A stretch of 64,000 nt of DNA from Sulfitobacter sp. S223 (GTDB lineage: Bacteria; Pseudomonadota; Alphaproteobacteria; Rhodobacterales; Rhodobacteraceae). The position numbers were made by a program, and so were the translations under genes. Positions 47,256 through 56,908 of the stretch are shown here, in pieces. The notes below the pieces were generated by a model that searched no databases, had not been told where the DNA came from, and saw nothing but the letters and a program-made list of their open reading frames with translations. Position 1 is the first letter of the stretch. Each line of letters opens with the position of its first letter. The stretch covers positions 1 through 64,000 of the forward strand of contig NZ_CP083560.1 in NCBI RefSeq assembly GCF_025143825.1, written 5' to 3'.

Positions 47256-48138
47256 TCATGAGCGTAAGCGGGGCCTTGGGCGCGGATTGTCTGCACTGAT
47301 GGCTGATGTCAGCGAAACAGAAAGTGTAGCGGCCAAGGGGCCATCCGCGGCTGACCAAATGGTGCCGATTGAACGCATTTCCCCCAATCCGGACCAGCCG
47401 CGCAAGCAGTTCAAACAAGAAGATCTTGATGATCTCGCGGCCTCCATTCGAGAGAAGGGAGTTCTCCAGCCTCTAATCGTCCGCGCGTTGGAAGGCGGAA
47501 AGTACGAAATCGTTGCAGGAGAGCGACGCTGGCGGGCTGCACAGATGGCCCAATTGCACCAGCTTCCTGTGATCGTTCGGGAATTCAGTGATATTGAAGT
47601 TCTTGAAGTTGCGATTATTGAGAACATCCAGCGCGCCGATCTGAACGCGGCAGAAGAGGCCGCTGGATACAAGCAGTTGATGGAAAAATTCGGTCATACT
47701 CAGGAGAAGATGGCTGAAGCTCTCGGCAAAAGCCGGAGCCATATAGCGAACCTTCTACGCTTGTTGAATCTTCCATTGCCTGTGCTTGAGCTTTTGCGTG
47801 ACGGAAGTCTGAGTGCTGGTCATGCGCGTGCTTTGATTCCGGCACAAGATCCGATGAAGCTGGCGCAGCAAGTGATCAAGGGTGGCCTTTCTGTAAGGGC
47901 GACCGAGGCTTTGGTTAAACGCGAAATGTCGGATGGTGCAAAGCCAAAGCCAACGGGTTCGCAGGAGACAAATGAAAAAGACGCCGACACCAAGGCGTTA
48001 GAGGGTGATCTTTCGGCGAATCTTGGTATGCGCGTATCCCTCACACATAAGCCTGGACAGGAAAGTGGCCAGATGACTGTGCAGTACAAGTCGCTTGATG
48101 AACTTGATGAGCTGTGCAGACTGCTTAGCGCAACCTAG
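47245..48138 (+). CDS. parB: Chromosome partitioning protein ParB
   Basis: ParB binds parS, hydrolyses CTP and spreads along DNA. The 297-residue product has the N-terminal ParA-interacting segment (KRGLGRGLSALMADV), the nuclease/CTP-binding domain with GERRWRAAQMA and VAIIENIQRADLNAAEEA, the helix-turn-helix QEKMAEALGKSRSHIANLLR near 153-172, and a C-terminal dimerisation domain. GAGGTG precedes the ATG. Its stop overlaps the convergent hemW stop (CTAG). Both of its predicted sites are within 3.3 kb upstream. Confidence 0.97.
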   Translation: MSNNHERKRGLGRGLSALMADVSETESVAAKGPSAADQMVPIERISPNPDQPRKQFKQEDLDDLAASIREKGVLQPLIVRALEGGKYEIVAGERRWRAAQMAQLHQLPVIVREFSDIEVLEVAIIENIQRADLNAAEEAAGYKQLMEKFGHTQEKMAEALGKSRSHIANLLRLLNLPLPVLELLRDGSLSAGHARALIPAQDPMKLAQQVIKGGLSVRATEALVKREMSDGAKPKPTGSQETNEKDADTKALEGDLSANLGMRVSLTHKPGQESGQMTVQYKSLDELDELCRLLSAT

Positions 48139-49292
48139 CCGTTCAAGAGTGCCGAGATAACTGAATTCAACACTCTGAAACCTTGATCGGTAACTATCAG
48201 TCTAGTTTTATTTACCGAAATCATGCCAATGTCGGTCAGGTGGTGCAATGTCACCTGATCTAACGGCTTTTGTGCAAGGGTATTAAAGCGCTCAAGGTCG
48301 ACACCTTCGCGCAGACGTAACCCCATCAGCAAAAACTCGGTTGCCTCGTCATCTTTCGTCAAAACCTCACGGCTTTGTTCTGGTTGCGCCTTCTCAACCT
48401 CATCAAGCCAGCGTTTCGGGTTGCTATAGCAGATCGTGGCATGCCGTTGGCCAGAGAGTGTTAGGCGCCCGTGTGCTCCGGGACCAATTCCCAAATAATC
48501 CCCATACCGCCAATAGATAAGGTTGTGGCGTGATTGTGCCCCGTCAGCAGCGTGATTTGAAACTTCATAGGCAGGCATGCCCGCCGCGGCACACACATCT
48601 TGGGTTAGGTCGAACATGTCAGCCCCAAGATCTTCGTCAGGTAGACCGCGAAGCTTTCCGATCGCATATCTGTCCCCAAACGCCGTGCCGTCCTCAATCG
48701 TTAATTGGTACAAAGAAAGGTGATCTATCGATAGGGTTAGAGCCTGTTTAAGCTCTGCTTCCCAATCCTTGAGGCCTTGGTTCTGGCGGGCATATATCAA
48801 ATCAAAGCTGACCCGTTCAAAGGTGTTGCGGGCGATGTCGAAGGCTGCAAGTCCTTCAGTAACCGTATGAATGCGACCAAGCCTTTTTAGATCGGTATCA
48901 TTAAGCGCCTGAATGCCCATTGATATCCGCGAAACACCGCCATCCCGATACGCCATAAATCGTCCGGCCTCGACGGAACCCGGATTGGCTTCAAGCGTGA
49001 TCTCCAGATCGTTAGCAACAGGCCATAGCCGTCTTATCTCAGCAATGACATCTGCGACAGTATCTGGGTTCATGAGGCTGGGCGTTCCGCCGCCAAAAAA
49101 TACAGAAGTAACCGTTCTGCCCTGCGTTAGGGACGCATATCGCCGCAACTCTTGAAGGTAGGCCTTTTTCCACGCGGATTGGTCAATACTGCGTGATACG
49201 TGACTGTTGAAATCGCAATATGGGCATTTCGCCTCGCAAAACGGCCAGTGGATGTAGATCCCGAAGCCGCCCTGTTGCCAGTCTTCAGTCAA
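48135..49292 (-). CDS. hemW: Radical SAM heme chaperone HemW
   Basis: HemW is a radical SAM-family heme chaperone, often misnamed coproporphyrinogen oxidase. The 385-residue product has the iron-sulphur motif C19-x3-C23-x2-C26 in CEAKCPYC, GGGTPSL, and the HemW-type SRHNLIYWRYGDYLGIGPGAHG, which separates it from HemN. I read a TTG start at 49292 ([11 protein letters not shown]), overlapping the rdgB stop by 8 nt; the frame is open further upstream inside rdgB. It is the last gene of the rph-rdgB-hemW operon. Confidence 0.94.
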   Translation of the reverse strand: MTEDWQQGGFGIYIHWPFCEAKCPYCDFNSHVSRSIDQSAWKKAYLQELRRYASLTQGRTVTSVFFGGGTPSLMNPDTVADVIAEIRRLWPVANDLEITLEANPGSVEAGRFMAYRDGGVSRISMGIQALNDTDLKRLGRIHTVTEGLAAFDIARNTFERVSFDLIYARQNQGLKDWEAELKQALTLSIDHLSLYQLTIEDGTAFGDRYAIGKLRGLPDEDLGADMFDLTQDVCAAAGMPAYEVSNHAADGAQSRHNLIYWRYGDYLGIGPGAHGRLTLSGQRHATICYSNPKRWLDEVEKAQPEQSREVLTKDDEATEFLLMGLRLREGVDLERFNTLAQKPLDQVTLHHLTDIGMISVNKTRLIVTDQGFRVLNSVISALLNG

Positions 49293-49896
49293 AACAGCGA
49301 GCCATGAGTTTTGCGAAAGCGTCCGCCCGGTGGCTGATCGCGTTTTTCTCATCATGGTTCATTTCGGCAAAGGTGCGGGTTTCACCGGTGGGCTGGAAAA
49401 TTGGGTCATACCCGTGGCCGGTTTCGCCGCGCATTGGCCAAACGAATGTGCCGTCTACAAATCCCTCTACGACTTCATCATGTCCATCCGGCCATGCAAG
49501 CACCAGGGTTGCGCAAAAACGTGCGGCGCGTGGATGCGGGGCGTCGGCTTTTTCCAGCAGATCATGGGTCTTATTCATCGCCATCACAAAATCACGACCA
49601 TTTGGGGTTTCTGCCCAGTCAGCGGTGTAGACACCGGGCGCATTACCCAGTGCCGCAACCTGAATACCACTGTCATCAGCAAGGGCAGGCAGGCCGGTGG
49701 CCTTCACTGCTGCGTGGGCTTTGATCCGAGCATTGCCGATGAAGGTGTCCTCGGTCTCTTCCGGCTCTTGCAGGCCCAATTCCTTGGCACCGACCACGGT
49801 GATGCCAAGGGGGGAGAAAAGCTCCTGCATTTCTTCCAGTTTGCCCGCGTTATGGGTGGCAATCAGGATGCGGTCGCCTTCGAACTTACGGCTCAT
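49285..49896 (-). CDS. rdgB: Non-canonical purine NTP pyrophosphatase RdgB
   Basis: RdgB hydrolyses ITP, dITP and XTP to keep deaminated purines out of DNA and RNA. The 203-residue product has [10 protein letters not shown] at 14-23, [25 protein letters not shown] split over about 72-96, and the C-terminal GYDPIFQP and SHRADAF motifs. The ATG at 49896 overlaps the rph stop (ATGA). A TTG two codons upstream is unlikely. Confidence 0.96.
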   Translation of the reverse strand: MSRKFEGDRILIATHNAGKLEEMQELFSPLGITVVGAKELGLQEPEETEDTFIGNARIKAHAAVKATGLPALADDSGIQVAALGNAPGVYTADWAETPNGRDFVMAMNKTHDLLEKADAPHPRAARFCATLVLAWPDGHDEVVEGFVDGTFVWPMRGETGHGYDPIFQPTGETRTFAEMNHDEKNAISHRADAFAKLMARCFD

Positions 49897-50606
49897 ACGC
49901 AAGCGGCTTTCTGGATCGCGGTCAATTCTGCGATACCTTTCTCTGCAAGGTCCAGAAGATGGTTCATCTGGTCGCGCGAATAGGTGGAGCCTTCAGCGCT
50001 CATTTGCGTTTCAATCAGTCGACCGCTTTCTGTCATGATAAAGTTGCCGTCAACGCCGGCTTCTGAATCCTCGGGGTAATCCAGATCAAGCACAGGCTGA
50101 CCGGCATAGATGCCGCAGCTAATGGCGGCGACAGGATCAACCAGCGGATCAGACACAACATCGCCTGCTTTCATCAGCTTGTTCACAGCAAGGCGCAGGG
50201 CGATCCAGCCGCCAGTGATTGACGCGCAGCGCGTGCCACCGTCTGCTTGAAGCACGTCACAGTCGATGGTGATTTGACGCTCACCCAAGGCAACGCGATC
50301 AACACCGGCACGCAGGGCGCGCCCGATCAGGCGCTGAATTTCTACAGTCCGGCCGCCCTGTTTGCCCGATGCTGCCTCACGGCGCATCCGGGTGTTCGTG
50401 GCGCGGGGTAGCATGCCATATTCAGCAGTGACCCAGCCAAGGCCAGAGCCCTTGATAAATGGCGGCACACGGTCTTCAATCGTTGCGGTACACAGTACAT
50501 GGGTGTCGCCCATCTTGATCAGCGCCGAGCCTTCGGCGTGCTTTGTGAAACCAACTTCGACAGATACACTGCGCATTTCGTCAAGTTTCCGGCCGGATGG
50601 GCGCAT
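49893..50606 (-). CDS. rph: Ribonuclease PH
   Basis: RNase PH is a phosphorolytic exoribonuclease that trims tRNA 3' ends. The 237-residue product has [17 protein letters not shown] at the N-terminus, the RNA-binding [25 protein letters not shown], and [13 protein letters not shown] phosphate and metal region ([14 protein letters not shown]). AAGGAA precedes the ATG. It is divergent from hrcA, with 84 bp between the starts. The rph-hrcA pairing is common in alphaproteobacteria. Confidence 0.97.
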   Translation of the reverse strand: MRPSGRKLDEMRSVSVEVGFTKHAEGSALIKMGDTHVLCTATIEDRVPPFIKGSGLGWVTAEYGMLPRATNTRMRREAASGKQGGRTVEIQRLIGRALRAGVDRVALGERQITIDCDVLQADGGTRCASITGGWIALRLAVNKLMKAGDVVSDPLVDPVAAISCGIYAGQPVLDLDYPEDSEAGVDGNFIMTESGRLIETQMSAEGSTYSRDQMNHLLDLAEKGIAELTAIQKAACV

Positions 50607-50690
50607 GGGACATTCCTTTTGTTTGATTTACCTGTCGGGATACCTCTGGGTCCCTTGCAGATGCAACCCCCGCACCCTTAATGTGACAGT

Positions 50691-51755
50691 ATGACAGACA
50701 CATCAGGTATTTTGCAGGAAATGAACGACCGGTCACGCGAAGTATTTCGCCGTGTGGTCGAGGGGTATCTTGCGAATGGTGATCCAGTCGGATCCCGCAC
50801 CCTAACACGCGAATTTTCCGAGAAAGTGAGCGCTGCGACAATCCGCAATGTGATGCAGGATCTTGAGTTTCTCGGTCTGCTGGACAGCCCGCATGTAAGC
50901 GCGGGACGTATTCCCACCCAATTGGGACTGCGCATGTTTGTGGATGGCTTGCTGGAAGTCGGGAATCCCGACGATGGCGACCGTGCCCAGATTGATGCAA
51001 CAATGGGACGCAATGGCGATGACGTGACAGGGATGCTGGACCGGCTTGGCACTGCGCTGTCCGGCGTGACCCATGGCGCATCGCTGGTATTGGCACCGAA
51101 GCACGAAGCGCCCATCAAACATATCGAATTTGTTTCGCTTTCCCATGATCGTGCTTTGGCGGTGTTGGTGTTTTCGAACGGGCATGTTGAAAACCGGCTG
51201 TTTGCCCCGCCGCCGGGCCAGACCCCAAGCTCAATGCGTGAAGCCGCAAACTTCCTCAACTCTTTGGTTGAAGGCAAAACCCTCAGCGAACTGACCCGCA
51301 CAATCAAAACTGAAATGCAGCGACGTCGACAAGAGATCGACGTGCTGGCAGCTGAACTGGTCGAAAGTGGTCTGGTGATCTGGGAAGGTGGCGAAGAGCA
51401 TCCCGAGCGATTGATCGTTCGCGGGCGGGCGAATCTACTAACGGACAGCGGTGAAGCGCATGATCTGGAGCGGGTGCGCAAGCTTTTCGATGATCTTGAA
51501 CGCAAGCGGGACATCGCGGATTTCCTTGAACTGGCGGAAGAAGGCGACGGTGTGCGCATTTTTATTGGTTCAGAGAACAAACTTTTCTCACTTTCGGGTT
51601 CCTCTTTGGTGGTTTCCCCATATATGAACTCTGATCGTAAGATTATTGGCGCGGTGGGTGTGATAGGTCCAACGCGGCTGAACTATGGACGTATCGTGCC
51701 GATTGTGAACTACACGGCGCAACTGGTTGGAAAACTGATTTCCGACCGGAGTTAG
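50691..51755 (+). CDS. hrcA: Heat-inducible transcription repressor HrcA
   Basis: HrcA represses groESL and related chaperone genes by binding CIRCE elements. The 354-residue product has an N-terminal winged helix (FRRVVEGYLANGDPVGSRTL and VSAATIRNVMQDLEFLGLL), a GAF-like middle, and the C-terminal GAVGVIGPTRLNYGRIVPIV signature. No clear Shine-Dalgarno precedes the ATG at 50691, and no CIRCE repeat is visible before it or before grpE. grpE follows after 9 bp. Confidence 0.95.
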   Translation: MTDTSGILQEMNDRSREVFRRVVEGYLANGDPVGSRTLTREFSEKVSAATIRNVMQDLEFLGLLDSPHVSAGRIPTQLGLRMFVDGLLEVGNPDDGDRAQIDATMGRNGDDVTGMLDRLGTALSGVTHGASLVLAPKHEAPIKHIEFVSLSHDRALAVLVFSNGHVENRLFAPPPGQTPSSMREAANFLNSLVEGKTLSELTRTIKTEMQRRRQEIDVLAAELVESGLVIWEGGEEHPERLIVRGRANLLTDSGEAHDLERVRKLFDDLERKRDIADFLELAEEGDGVRIFIGSENKLFSLSGSSLVVSPYMNSDRKIIGAVGVIGPTRLNYGRIVPIVNYTAQLVGKLISDRS

Positions 51756-51764
51756 AGGTGGAAT

Positions 51765-52325
51765 ATGGCAGACCCGAACGAAAACGATTTTCTTGATGAT
51801 CCAGAAGCAGCGGAAGCAGAAGCTTACGCAAGCGAGATGGAAGAAATTGACGAGGGCGATTTGGCGCTCGAAGAAATTATTGAAGAGCGTGACAAGTATA
51901 AAGACCGCTTAATGCGCGCTTTGGCTGATGCCGAAAACGCACGTAAGCGATCTGACAAAGACCGTCGCGAAGCAGAAAATTACGGTGGCTCAAAGCTGGC
52001 GCGTGACATCCTTTCGGTCCACGACAACATGAAACGCGCACTTGAGGCTGCAACCGAAGAGCAACGGACAGTGTCTGGCCCATTGCTGGAAGGGATCGAG
52101 CTGACAATGCGTGAGCTACGCTCTGTTTTCAAAAAACACGGCATCACTCCAATTTCGCCAGAGGTTGGGGACAAGTTTGATCCCAAACTGCATCAGGCGA
52201 TGTTTGAAGCTCCGGTTCCAGATACCAAAGCAGGTGACATCATTCAGGTCGCTGCCGAAGGCTTTATGCTGCATGATCGGCTGCTGCGCCCTGCACAGGT
52301 CGGCGTATCGTCCATGGCGGGCTAA
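51765..52325 (+). CDS. grpE: Nucleotide exchange factor GrpE
   Basis: GrpE releases ADP from DnaK. The 186-residue product has an acidic N-terminus, a long coiled coil (EEIIEERDKYKDRLMRALADAENARKR region) and the C-terminal beta domain ending in LLRPAQVGVS. GAGGTGG precedes the ATG. It is 9 bp after hrcA and ends at a terminator shared with mutS. dnaK and dnaJ are not in the window. Confidence 0.97.
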   Translation: MADPNENDFLDDPEAAEAEAYASEMEEIDEGDLALEEIIEERDKYKDRLMRALADAENARKRSDKDRREAENYGGSKLARDILSVHDNMKRALEAATEEQRTVSGPLLEGIELTMRELRSVFKKHGITPISPEVGDKFDPKLHQAMFEAPVPDTKAGDIIQVAAEGFMLHDRLLRPAQVGVSSMAG

Positions 52326-52349
52326 CACCCAAAAAATGGGTAGAGTTAT

Positions 52350-52380
52350 AAAGAGGCGGTCAATCTTTGGCCGCCTCTTT
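52350..52380. terminator. Bidirectional terminator between grpE and mutS
   Basis: AAAGAGGCGG (52350-52359) and CCGCCTCTTT (52371-52380) form a perfect 10-bp stem with an 11-nt loop. The right arm is within the last codons of mutS, so the convergent genes share one terminator. Confidence 0.8.
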
Positions 52381-55002
52381 CAATTTATAGATCAATTCCA
52401 ACGCCTCGCGCGGGGATAGTTCATCCGGCAATATATCATCCATCATCTGGTCAAGCGCGGAGTTTTTCTGCGGGGCAGGCGCCGGTGTGGGCGTCATCGC
52501 AAATAGCGGCAAGTCGTCGATCAAAGTCTTCTGCGTTGCACCGCCCTCGCGTTCCCCTTTTTCAAGCGCCTCAAGAACAACGCGCGCACGTGAGATGACC
52601 GCCGGTGGTAAACCGGCAAGTTGGGCGACTTGCACACCGTATGAACGGTCCGCGGCTCCTTTTTTGACTTCGTGCAAAAAGATCACGTCGCCTTCCCATT
52701 CCTTTACAGTGACCGTAGCGTTATCAACGCCGTCCAGTTTACCGGCCAGAGCGGTCATCTCGTGATAATGGGTCGCAAAAAGAGCGCGGGCGCGGTTCAC
52801 ATCGTGCAAGTGTTCCAACGTGGCCCAAGCGATAGATAGTCCGTCATAAGTGGCAGTGCCGCGTCCGATTTCATCAAGGATCACGAGCGCTCTGTCATCA
52901 GCCTGATTCAGGATCGCGGCTGTTTCAACCATTTCGACCATAAAAGTGGATCGTCCGCGCGCCAGATCATCTGACGCACCAACACGACTGAACAGCTGGC
53001 TGACTAATCCAATATGTGCAGCGCTCGCAGGCACGTAACTACCTATTTGCGCAATCAGGGCAATCAACGCGTTCTGACGCAAATATGTCGATTTACCCGC
53101 CATGTTCGGGCCGGTTAGCAGCCATATTGCGGCGTTGGTTTCGGCGCTTAGGTCGCAGTCATTCGCGACAAATTGAGCACCTGACTGCCGGGCAAGTGCA
53201 CGTTCAACGACCGGATGGCGACCGCCAGTGATATTGAATGCCCGCGAGTTATCGACTTGTGGCTTCACCCAGTTTTCTGATTGCGCCAAATCGGCCAGCG
53301 CACAGGCAAGGTCAATCTCGGCGAGCGCCGCTGACGTCGCGCCGATTTCTCCTGCCTTCTGCAGAATGGCGTCTCTTAGCGATGAATAGAGCTGCTTTTC
53401 CAGCTCAATGGCACGGTTGCCTGCATTCAGGATTTTCGTCTCCAGCTCGGACAGTTCGACAGTCGTGAAGCGAACCTGATTGGCCGTGGTTTGCCGGTGA
53501 ATGAATGTCTCGGACAGCGGGGGCGAAAGCATCTTTTCCGCGTGGGTGGCTGTGGTTTCGATGAAGTAACCAAGCACGTTGTTGTGTTTGATCTTGAGAG
53601 ACGAAATCCCTGTATCAGAGACGAATTGCGCCTGCATTGCAGCAACGACACCACGGCCTTCATCGCGCAGTTTTCTCACTTCATCCAGATCTTCACGATA
53701 ACCTTGGGCAATAAAGCCGCCGTCCCGGACGAGCAGTGGTGGTTCAGCAATCAAAGCCTCATCCAGCAAATTTACGAGATCATCGTGACCAGCCAAGTTC
53801 TGTACCGCAGTTTCAAGTAACTCTGGCAGTTCAATGTGTTCCAGCGATTGGTTCAAGTACGCTGCCTCTGACAAGCCGTTGCGAATAGCGGCAAGATCGC
53901 GCGGTCCACCGCGATCAAGAGACAGACGTGATAACGCGCGCTCTAGGTCCGGCACTGACCGCAGGCGGTCGCGGATATCCTGAGAGATGCGCGCATTTTC
54001 GACTGCGAAATCCACAGCCTCCAGCCGCGCCTGAATCGTCTCTAACACGCGCGAAGGACTGGAAATGCGACGTTCCAGCAAACGAGCACCACTGGCTGTT
54101 ACTGTGCGGTCCATGACTGCCAGCAATGATCCAGCACGCCCCCCTGACAAAGCGTGGGTTAATTCAAGATTGCGGCGCGTTGCTGCATCAATCTGAACAG
54201 TGCGCGCTTCTGTCTCTTTAACTGGTTTCCGCAAGAGAGGGAGGTTCCCCTTTTGCGTCATGTCCAGATACTCGATCAACGCGCCCATTGCAGAAATCTC
54301 TGAACGGTCAAAACTGCCGAAGGCGTCCAGAGATTTTACGCCAAACAATGCGCAAATGCGTTCTTCAGCACCGGTGCTGTCAAAGCTGGAGCGCGCTAGC
54401 GTGGTGAGGGATAGATTGAAATCAGTCTCTAAAGCGCGATATTCAGCCTCTTTTCCCTCGGCCACCAATAGTTCGGATGGGGCGAGCCGGGCCAATTCCG
54501 GGCCCAACCGCACCAGAGGCAAACCCATGACGTGGAATGCGCCGGTAGATATATCGACCCAAGCAATTGCATGCGCATCACGTACCTCTGCAAAAGCAGC
54601 AAGATAGTTGTGGCGCCGGGCCTCAAGAAGGGATTCCTCAGTGAGGGTGCCCGGAGTGACAAGACGCACAACATCGCGTTTTACCACAGATTTATGGCCG
54701 CGCTTCTTAGCCTCGGCAGGCGTTTCTAGCTGTTCTCCCACAGCAACGCGAAATCCTTTCCGGATCAGCGTCAGCAGATACCCTTCGGCTGCATGAACGG
54801 GAACACCGCACATGGGGATATCTTCGCCATCATGTTTGCCGCGTTTGGTGAGCGCGATATCCAGCGCCTCGGCCGCAGCTACGGCATCGTCAAAAAACAG
54901 CTCATAGAAATCGCCCATGCGGTAAAACAGCAGGGCGTCTGGATAGCCTGACTTGATCTCCAGATACTGGGCCATCATCGGTGTGACTGTGCCTGCGCTC
55001 AT
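52360..55002 (-). CDS. mutS: DNA mismatch repair protein MutS
   Basis: MutS recognises base mismatches and small loops. The 880-residue product has the mismatch-binding LLFYRMGDFYELFFDDA with the conserved Phe-x-Glu type contact near the N-terminus, the connector and lever domains, the ATPase Walker A GPNMAGKSTYLRQ near residue 627, and DEIGRGTATYDGLSIAWA. The ATG at 55002 follows GGGAGAG; the frame is open 129 nt further upstream but gives no family sequence. It is divergent from the GT61 gene. Confidence 0.97.
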   Translation of the reverse strand: MSAGTVTPMMAQYLEIKSGYPDALLFYRMGDFYELFFDDAVAAAEALDIALTKRGKHDGEDIPMCGVPVHAAEGYLLTLIRKGFRVAVGEQLETPAEAKKRGHKSVVKRDVVRLVTPGTLTEESLLEARRHNYLAAFAEVRDAHAIAWVDISTGAFHVMGLPLVRLGPELARLAPSELLVAEGKEAEYRALETDFNLSLTTLARSSFDSTGAEERICALFGVKSLDAFGSFDRSEISAMGALIEYLDMTQKGNLPLLRKPVKETEARTVQIDAATRRNLELTHALSGGRAGSLLAVMDRTVTASGARLLERRISSPSRVLETIQARLEAVDFAVENARISQDIRDRLRSVPDLERALSRLSLDRGGPRDLAAIRNGLSEAAYLNQSLEHIELPELLETAVQNLAGHDDLVNLLDEALIAEPPLLVRDGGFIAQGYREDLDEVRKLRDEGRGVVAAMQAQFVSDTGISSLKIKHNNVLGYFIETTATHAEKMLSPPLSETFIHRQTTANQVRFTTVELSELETKILNAGNRAIELEKQLYSSLRDAILQKAGEIGATSAALAEIDLACALADLAQSENWVKPQVDNSRAFNITGGRHPVVERALARQSGAQFVANDCDLSAETNAAIWLLTGPNMAGKSTYLRQNALIALIAQIGSYVPASAAHIGLVSQLFSRVGASDDLARGRSTFMVEMVETAAILNQADDRALVILDEIGRGTATYDGLSIAWATLEHLHDVNRARALFATHYHEMTALAGKLDGVDNATVTVKEWEGDVIFLHEVKKGAADRSYGVQVAQLAGLPPAVISRARVVLEALEKGEREGGATQKTLIDDLPLFAMTPTPAPAPQKNSALDQMMDDILPDELSPREALELIYKLKEAAKD

Positions 55003-55130
55003 CTGTTTCTCTCCCTGTTTCCCCCGTCTGTACAAAACCACAAGACCCGAGGGAAGGGGGCCATAGATATGGACGATTCCCGTCATTGTGGTAGATACTA
55101 AGGAAAACCTTCCAACGGACGATCGAGCCA

Positions 55131-56849
55131 TTGAGAAACAAAGTTGACCTCTCTTCGGACCCTGATGCGCTTTTCCTCAATCCATGGAGAGAGGACGGAC
55201 TGAAACTGCTTGGGGAGCCGGAATTTTTCTGGCGGGAGATATCCGGTGGCGTCATTGAAGGGTTTGAAGTCAGCGTCCACCCAGAGATCAATTCGAAGAT
55301 TCGCTCCTTTGTGACGCACTGTAAGCGACAAAAGCAGTTCCAGACGGTGATCGAAACGAATACTCTGCCTGTGGTTCTGGATGGCGCCAAGTTTCGTAAG
55401 TCTCACGTAATGGTGGGAGAGAAGCTGGTTCTGTCAGGCGCATCTGCTACGCGACTGTTCAATACTTTCCGGTGGGATAATGAGACTGCCGAAGTAGACC
55501 CGGTAGAAACTTTGAACGCCTACCTGAAGGGCTGTCGAGCCGCGAACGAAGGCAAGCGCCTGGCTGTCGAGCAAATCTTTCTTGAGCCTGATCTCGATTT
55601 TGCAATCGAATGCCGGAACACGTTTAACTATTTCCATTTCATGACTGAATCGCTGAGCCAGCTTTGTGTTCTGGATGCTGTCGGATTTCAGGGGAACATC
55701 TTTTTTCATTTTCCCAATCAGGAAGAGAAACAGGGCGAATTTGCTCTTTCGTTTGTTGAGGCCCTGTTTCCAGAATTTGCAGGCCGCGTGTTCTTTGAGC
55801 GTGCGCCTAAGGAATATGATCTGGTTTTGACGTCTTACGATTTGGCTGGCGCATTCGGCCAGATGCCTACAGACCTGCTGTATGGGCTTGAACGGCTCAT
55901 CCCCGCTGACAATGATTTGGGAAGTATCGAGTTTCAGCCCGTCCTTGCGATGAATTCTGTCAGTAGTGGGTTGCTGGCGCTTCGAAATCGAGCGCTTAAA
56001 GCCATTGAGGGTCTTGATTTCAGCTATCTGCCAAAGCGGATATTTGTCGGACGCAGCGATGAGCAAAGCCGGAGCCGTCCCTTGGGGGGCGAGGAAATGC
56101 TGCTGAAGCATCTGGCACATTTCGGATTCGAATATGTCATGTTTGAGAAACTTGCCCCGTTGGAGCAGATTGCGCTTATGGCGCAAGCTGAGGTGATGAT
56201 TTCACAGCATGGGGCAGGGTTCACCAACATGCTTTTCGCCAACCCTGATGCCTACCTCATTGAATTGGGCACACTGCAAACCGCGCAGGCACGCTGGGCG
56301 GACTTCTGGCCGTTGGCTCATGCAGCGCAGTGCACCTATCTAAGTTTCTTCGCGGATTTTAACAGCGAAAACCCCATACAAGAACCTTCGTTCAACGTGG
56401 ATGGTATTGTTCCACCCGCATTGTCCGAAAAAGCGGTGGCTCAGGTCGTTACGTTTGTAGCAAGCTTGTTGCGGCACGCGCCGTCTATGCCTGATGCAAC
56501 AAGCGTTATAATTCTTGCACGGCGTTTGCTGCGCGCAGGGGCAGCTCCGCAGACACTTGAGCTGTTGGATAAGCACCAAAGCATGGTCGTGAACGATGCG
56601 GGATTGTGTTTGCTGAGGGCGGATTGCCACAAAGAACTGGATGAGCCGAAGTCGGAATTGGTGGCGTTAGAGCAGGCGCATGCGGCCGATCCAAAGCGCT
56701 GGCAGACGCTTGTGCGGATTATATGGTGCGCAAACCGATGTGAGAGGCCTGCGGTCATTCGCTGGGCTGTTTCCCGTCTGGCAGCAGATTTTCCGGACCG
56801 TCACGCGGCATTTATCAGTAATCATGACTGGGTACGTTTCGTCGCATGA
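55131..56849 (+). CDS. Glycosyltransferase family 61 (DUF563) protein with C-terminal TPR-like region
   Basis: This 572-residue protein has the GT61 domain: NTFNYFHFMTESLSQLC near residues 163-179, KRIFVGRSDEQSRSR, and the signature QHGAGFTNMLFANP near 359-372. Residues from about 440 form Ala/Leu-rich helices with a TPR look (LLRAGAAPQTLELLDKHQ, LLRADCHKELDEP). Eukaryotic GT61 enzymes transfer xylose, arabinose or GlcNAc; the bacterial substrate is unknown, but surface polysaccharide is likely. I read a TTG start at 55131, the first in the frame. No other polysaccharide gene is adjacent. Confidence 0.82.
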   Translation: MRNKVDLSSDPDALFLNPWREDGLKLLGEPEFFWREISGGVIEGFEVSVHPEINSKIRSFVTHCKRQKQFQTVIETNTLPVVLDGAKFRKSHVMVGEKLVLSGASATRLFNTFRWDNETAEVDPVETLNAYLKGCRAANEGKRLAVEQIFLEPDLDFAIECRNTFNYFHFMTESLSQLCVLDAVGFQGNIFFHFPNQEEKQGEFALSFVEALFPEFAGRVFFERAPKEYDLVLTSYDLAGAFGQMPTDLLYGLERLIPADNDLGSIEFQPVLAMNSVSSGLLALRNRALKAIEGLDFSYLPKRIFVGRSDEQSRSRPLGGEEMLLKHLAHFGFEYVMFEKLAPLEQIALMAQAEVMISQHGAGFTNMLFANPDAYLIELGTLQTAQARWADFWPLAHAAQCTYLSFFADFNSENPIQEPSFNVDGIVPPALSEKAVAQVVTFVASLLRHAPSMPDATSVIILARRLLRAGAAPQTLELLDKHQSMVVNDAGLCLLRADCHKELDEPKSELVALEQAHAADPKRWQTLVRIIWCANRCERPAVIRWAVSRLAADFPDRHAAFISNHDWVRFVA

Positions 56850-56908
56850 TTGTGCGAACGGCTGCGTGCCGTTATGACAGGTGAAACAAAACTGAAAGTG
56901 CCCAGCCT

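Noticed and set aside
48135..49292. Oxygen-independent coproporphyrinogen oxidase HemN
   Set aside because: The cysteine motif and the HNLIYW segment are of the HemW chaperone type, and the protein is shorter than HemN.
50607..50690. CIRCE element before hrcA
   Set aside because: No TTAGCACTC-N9-GAGTGCTAA-like inverted repeat is present here or before grpE.
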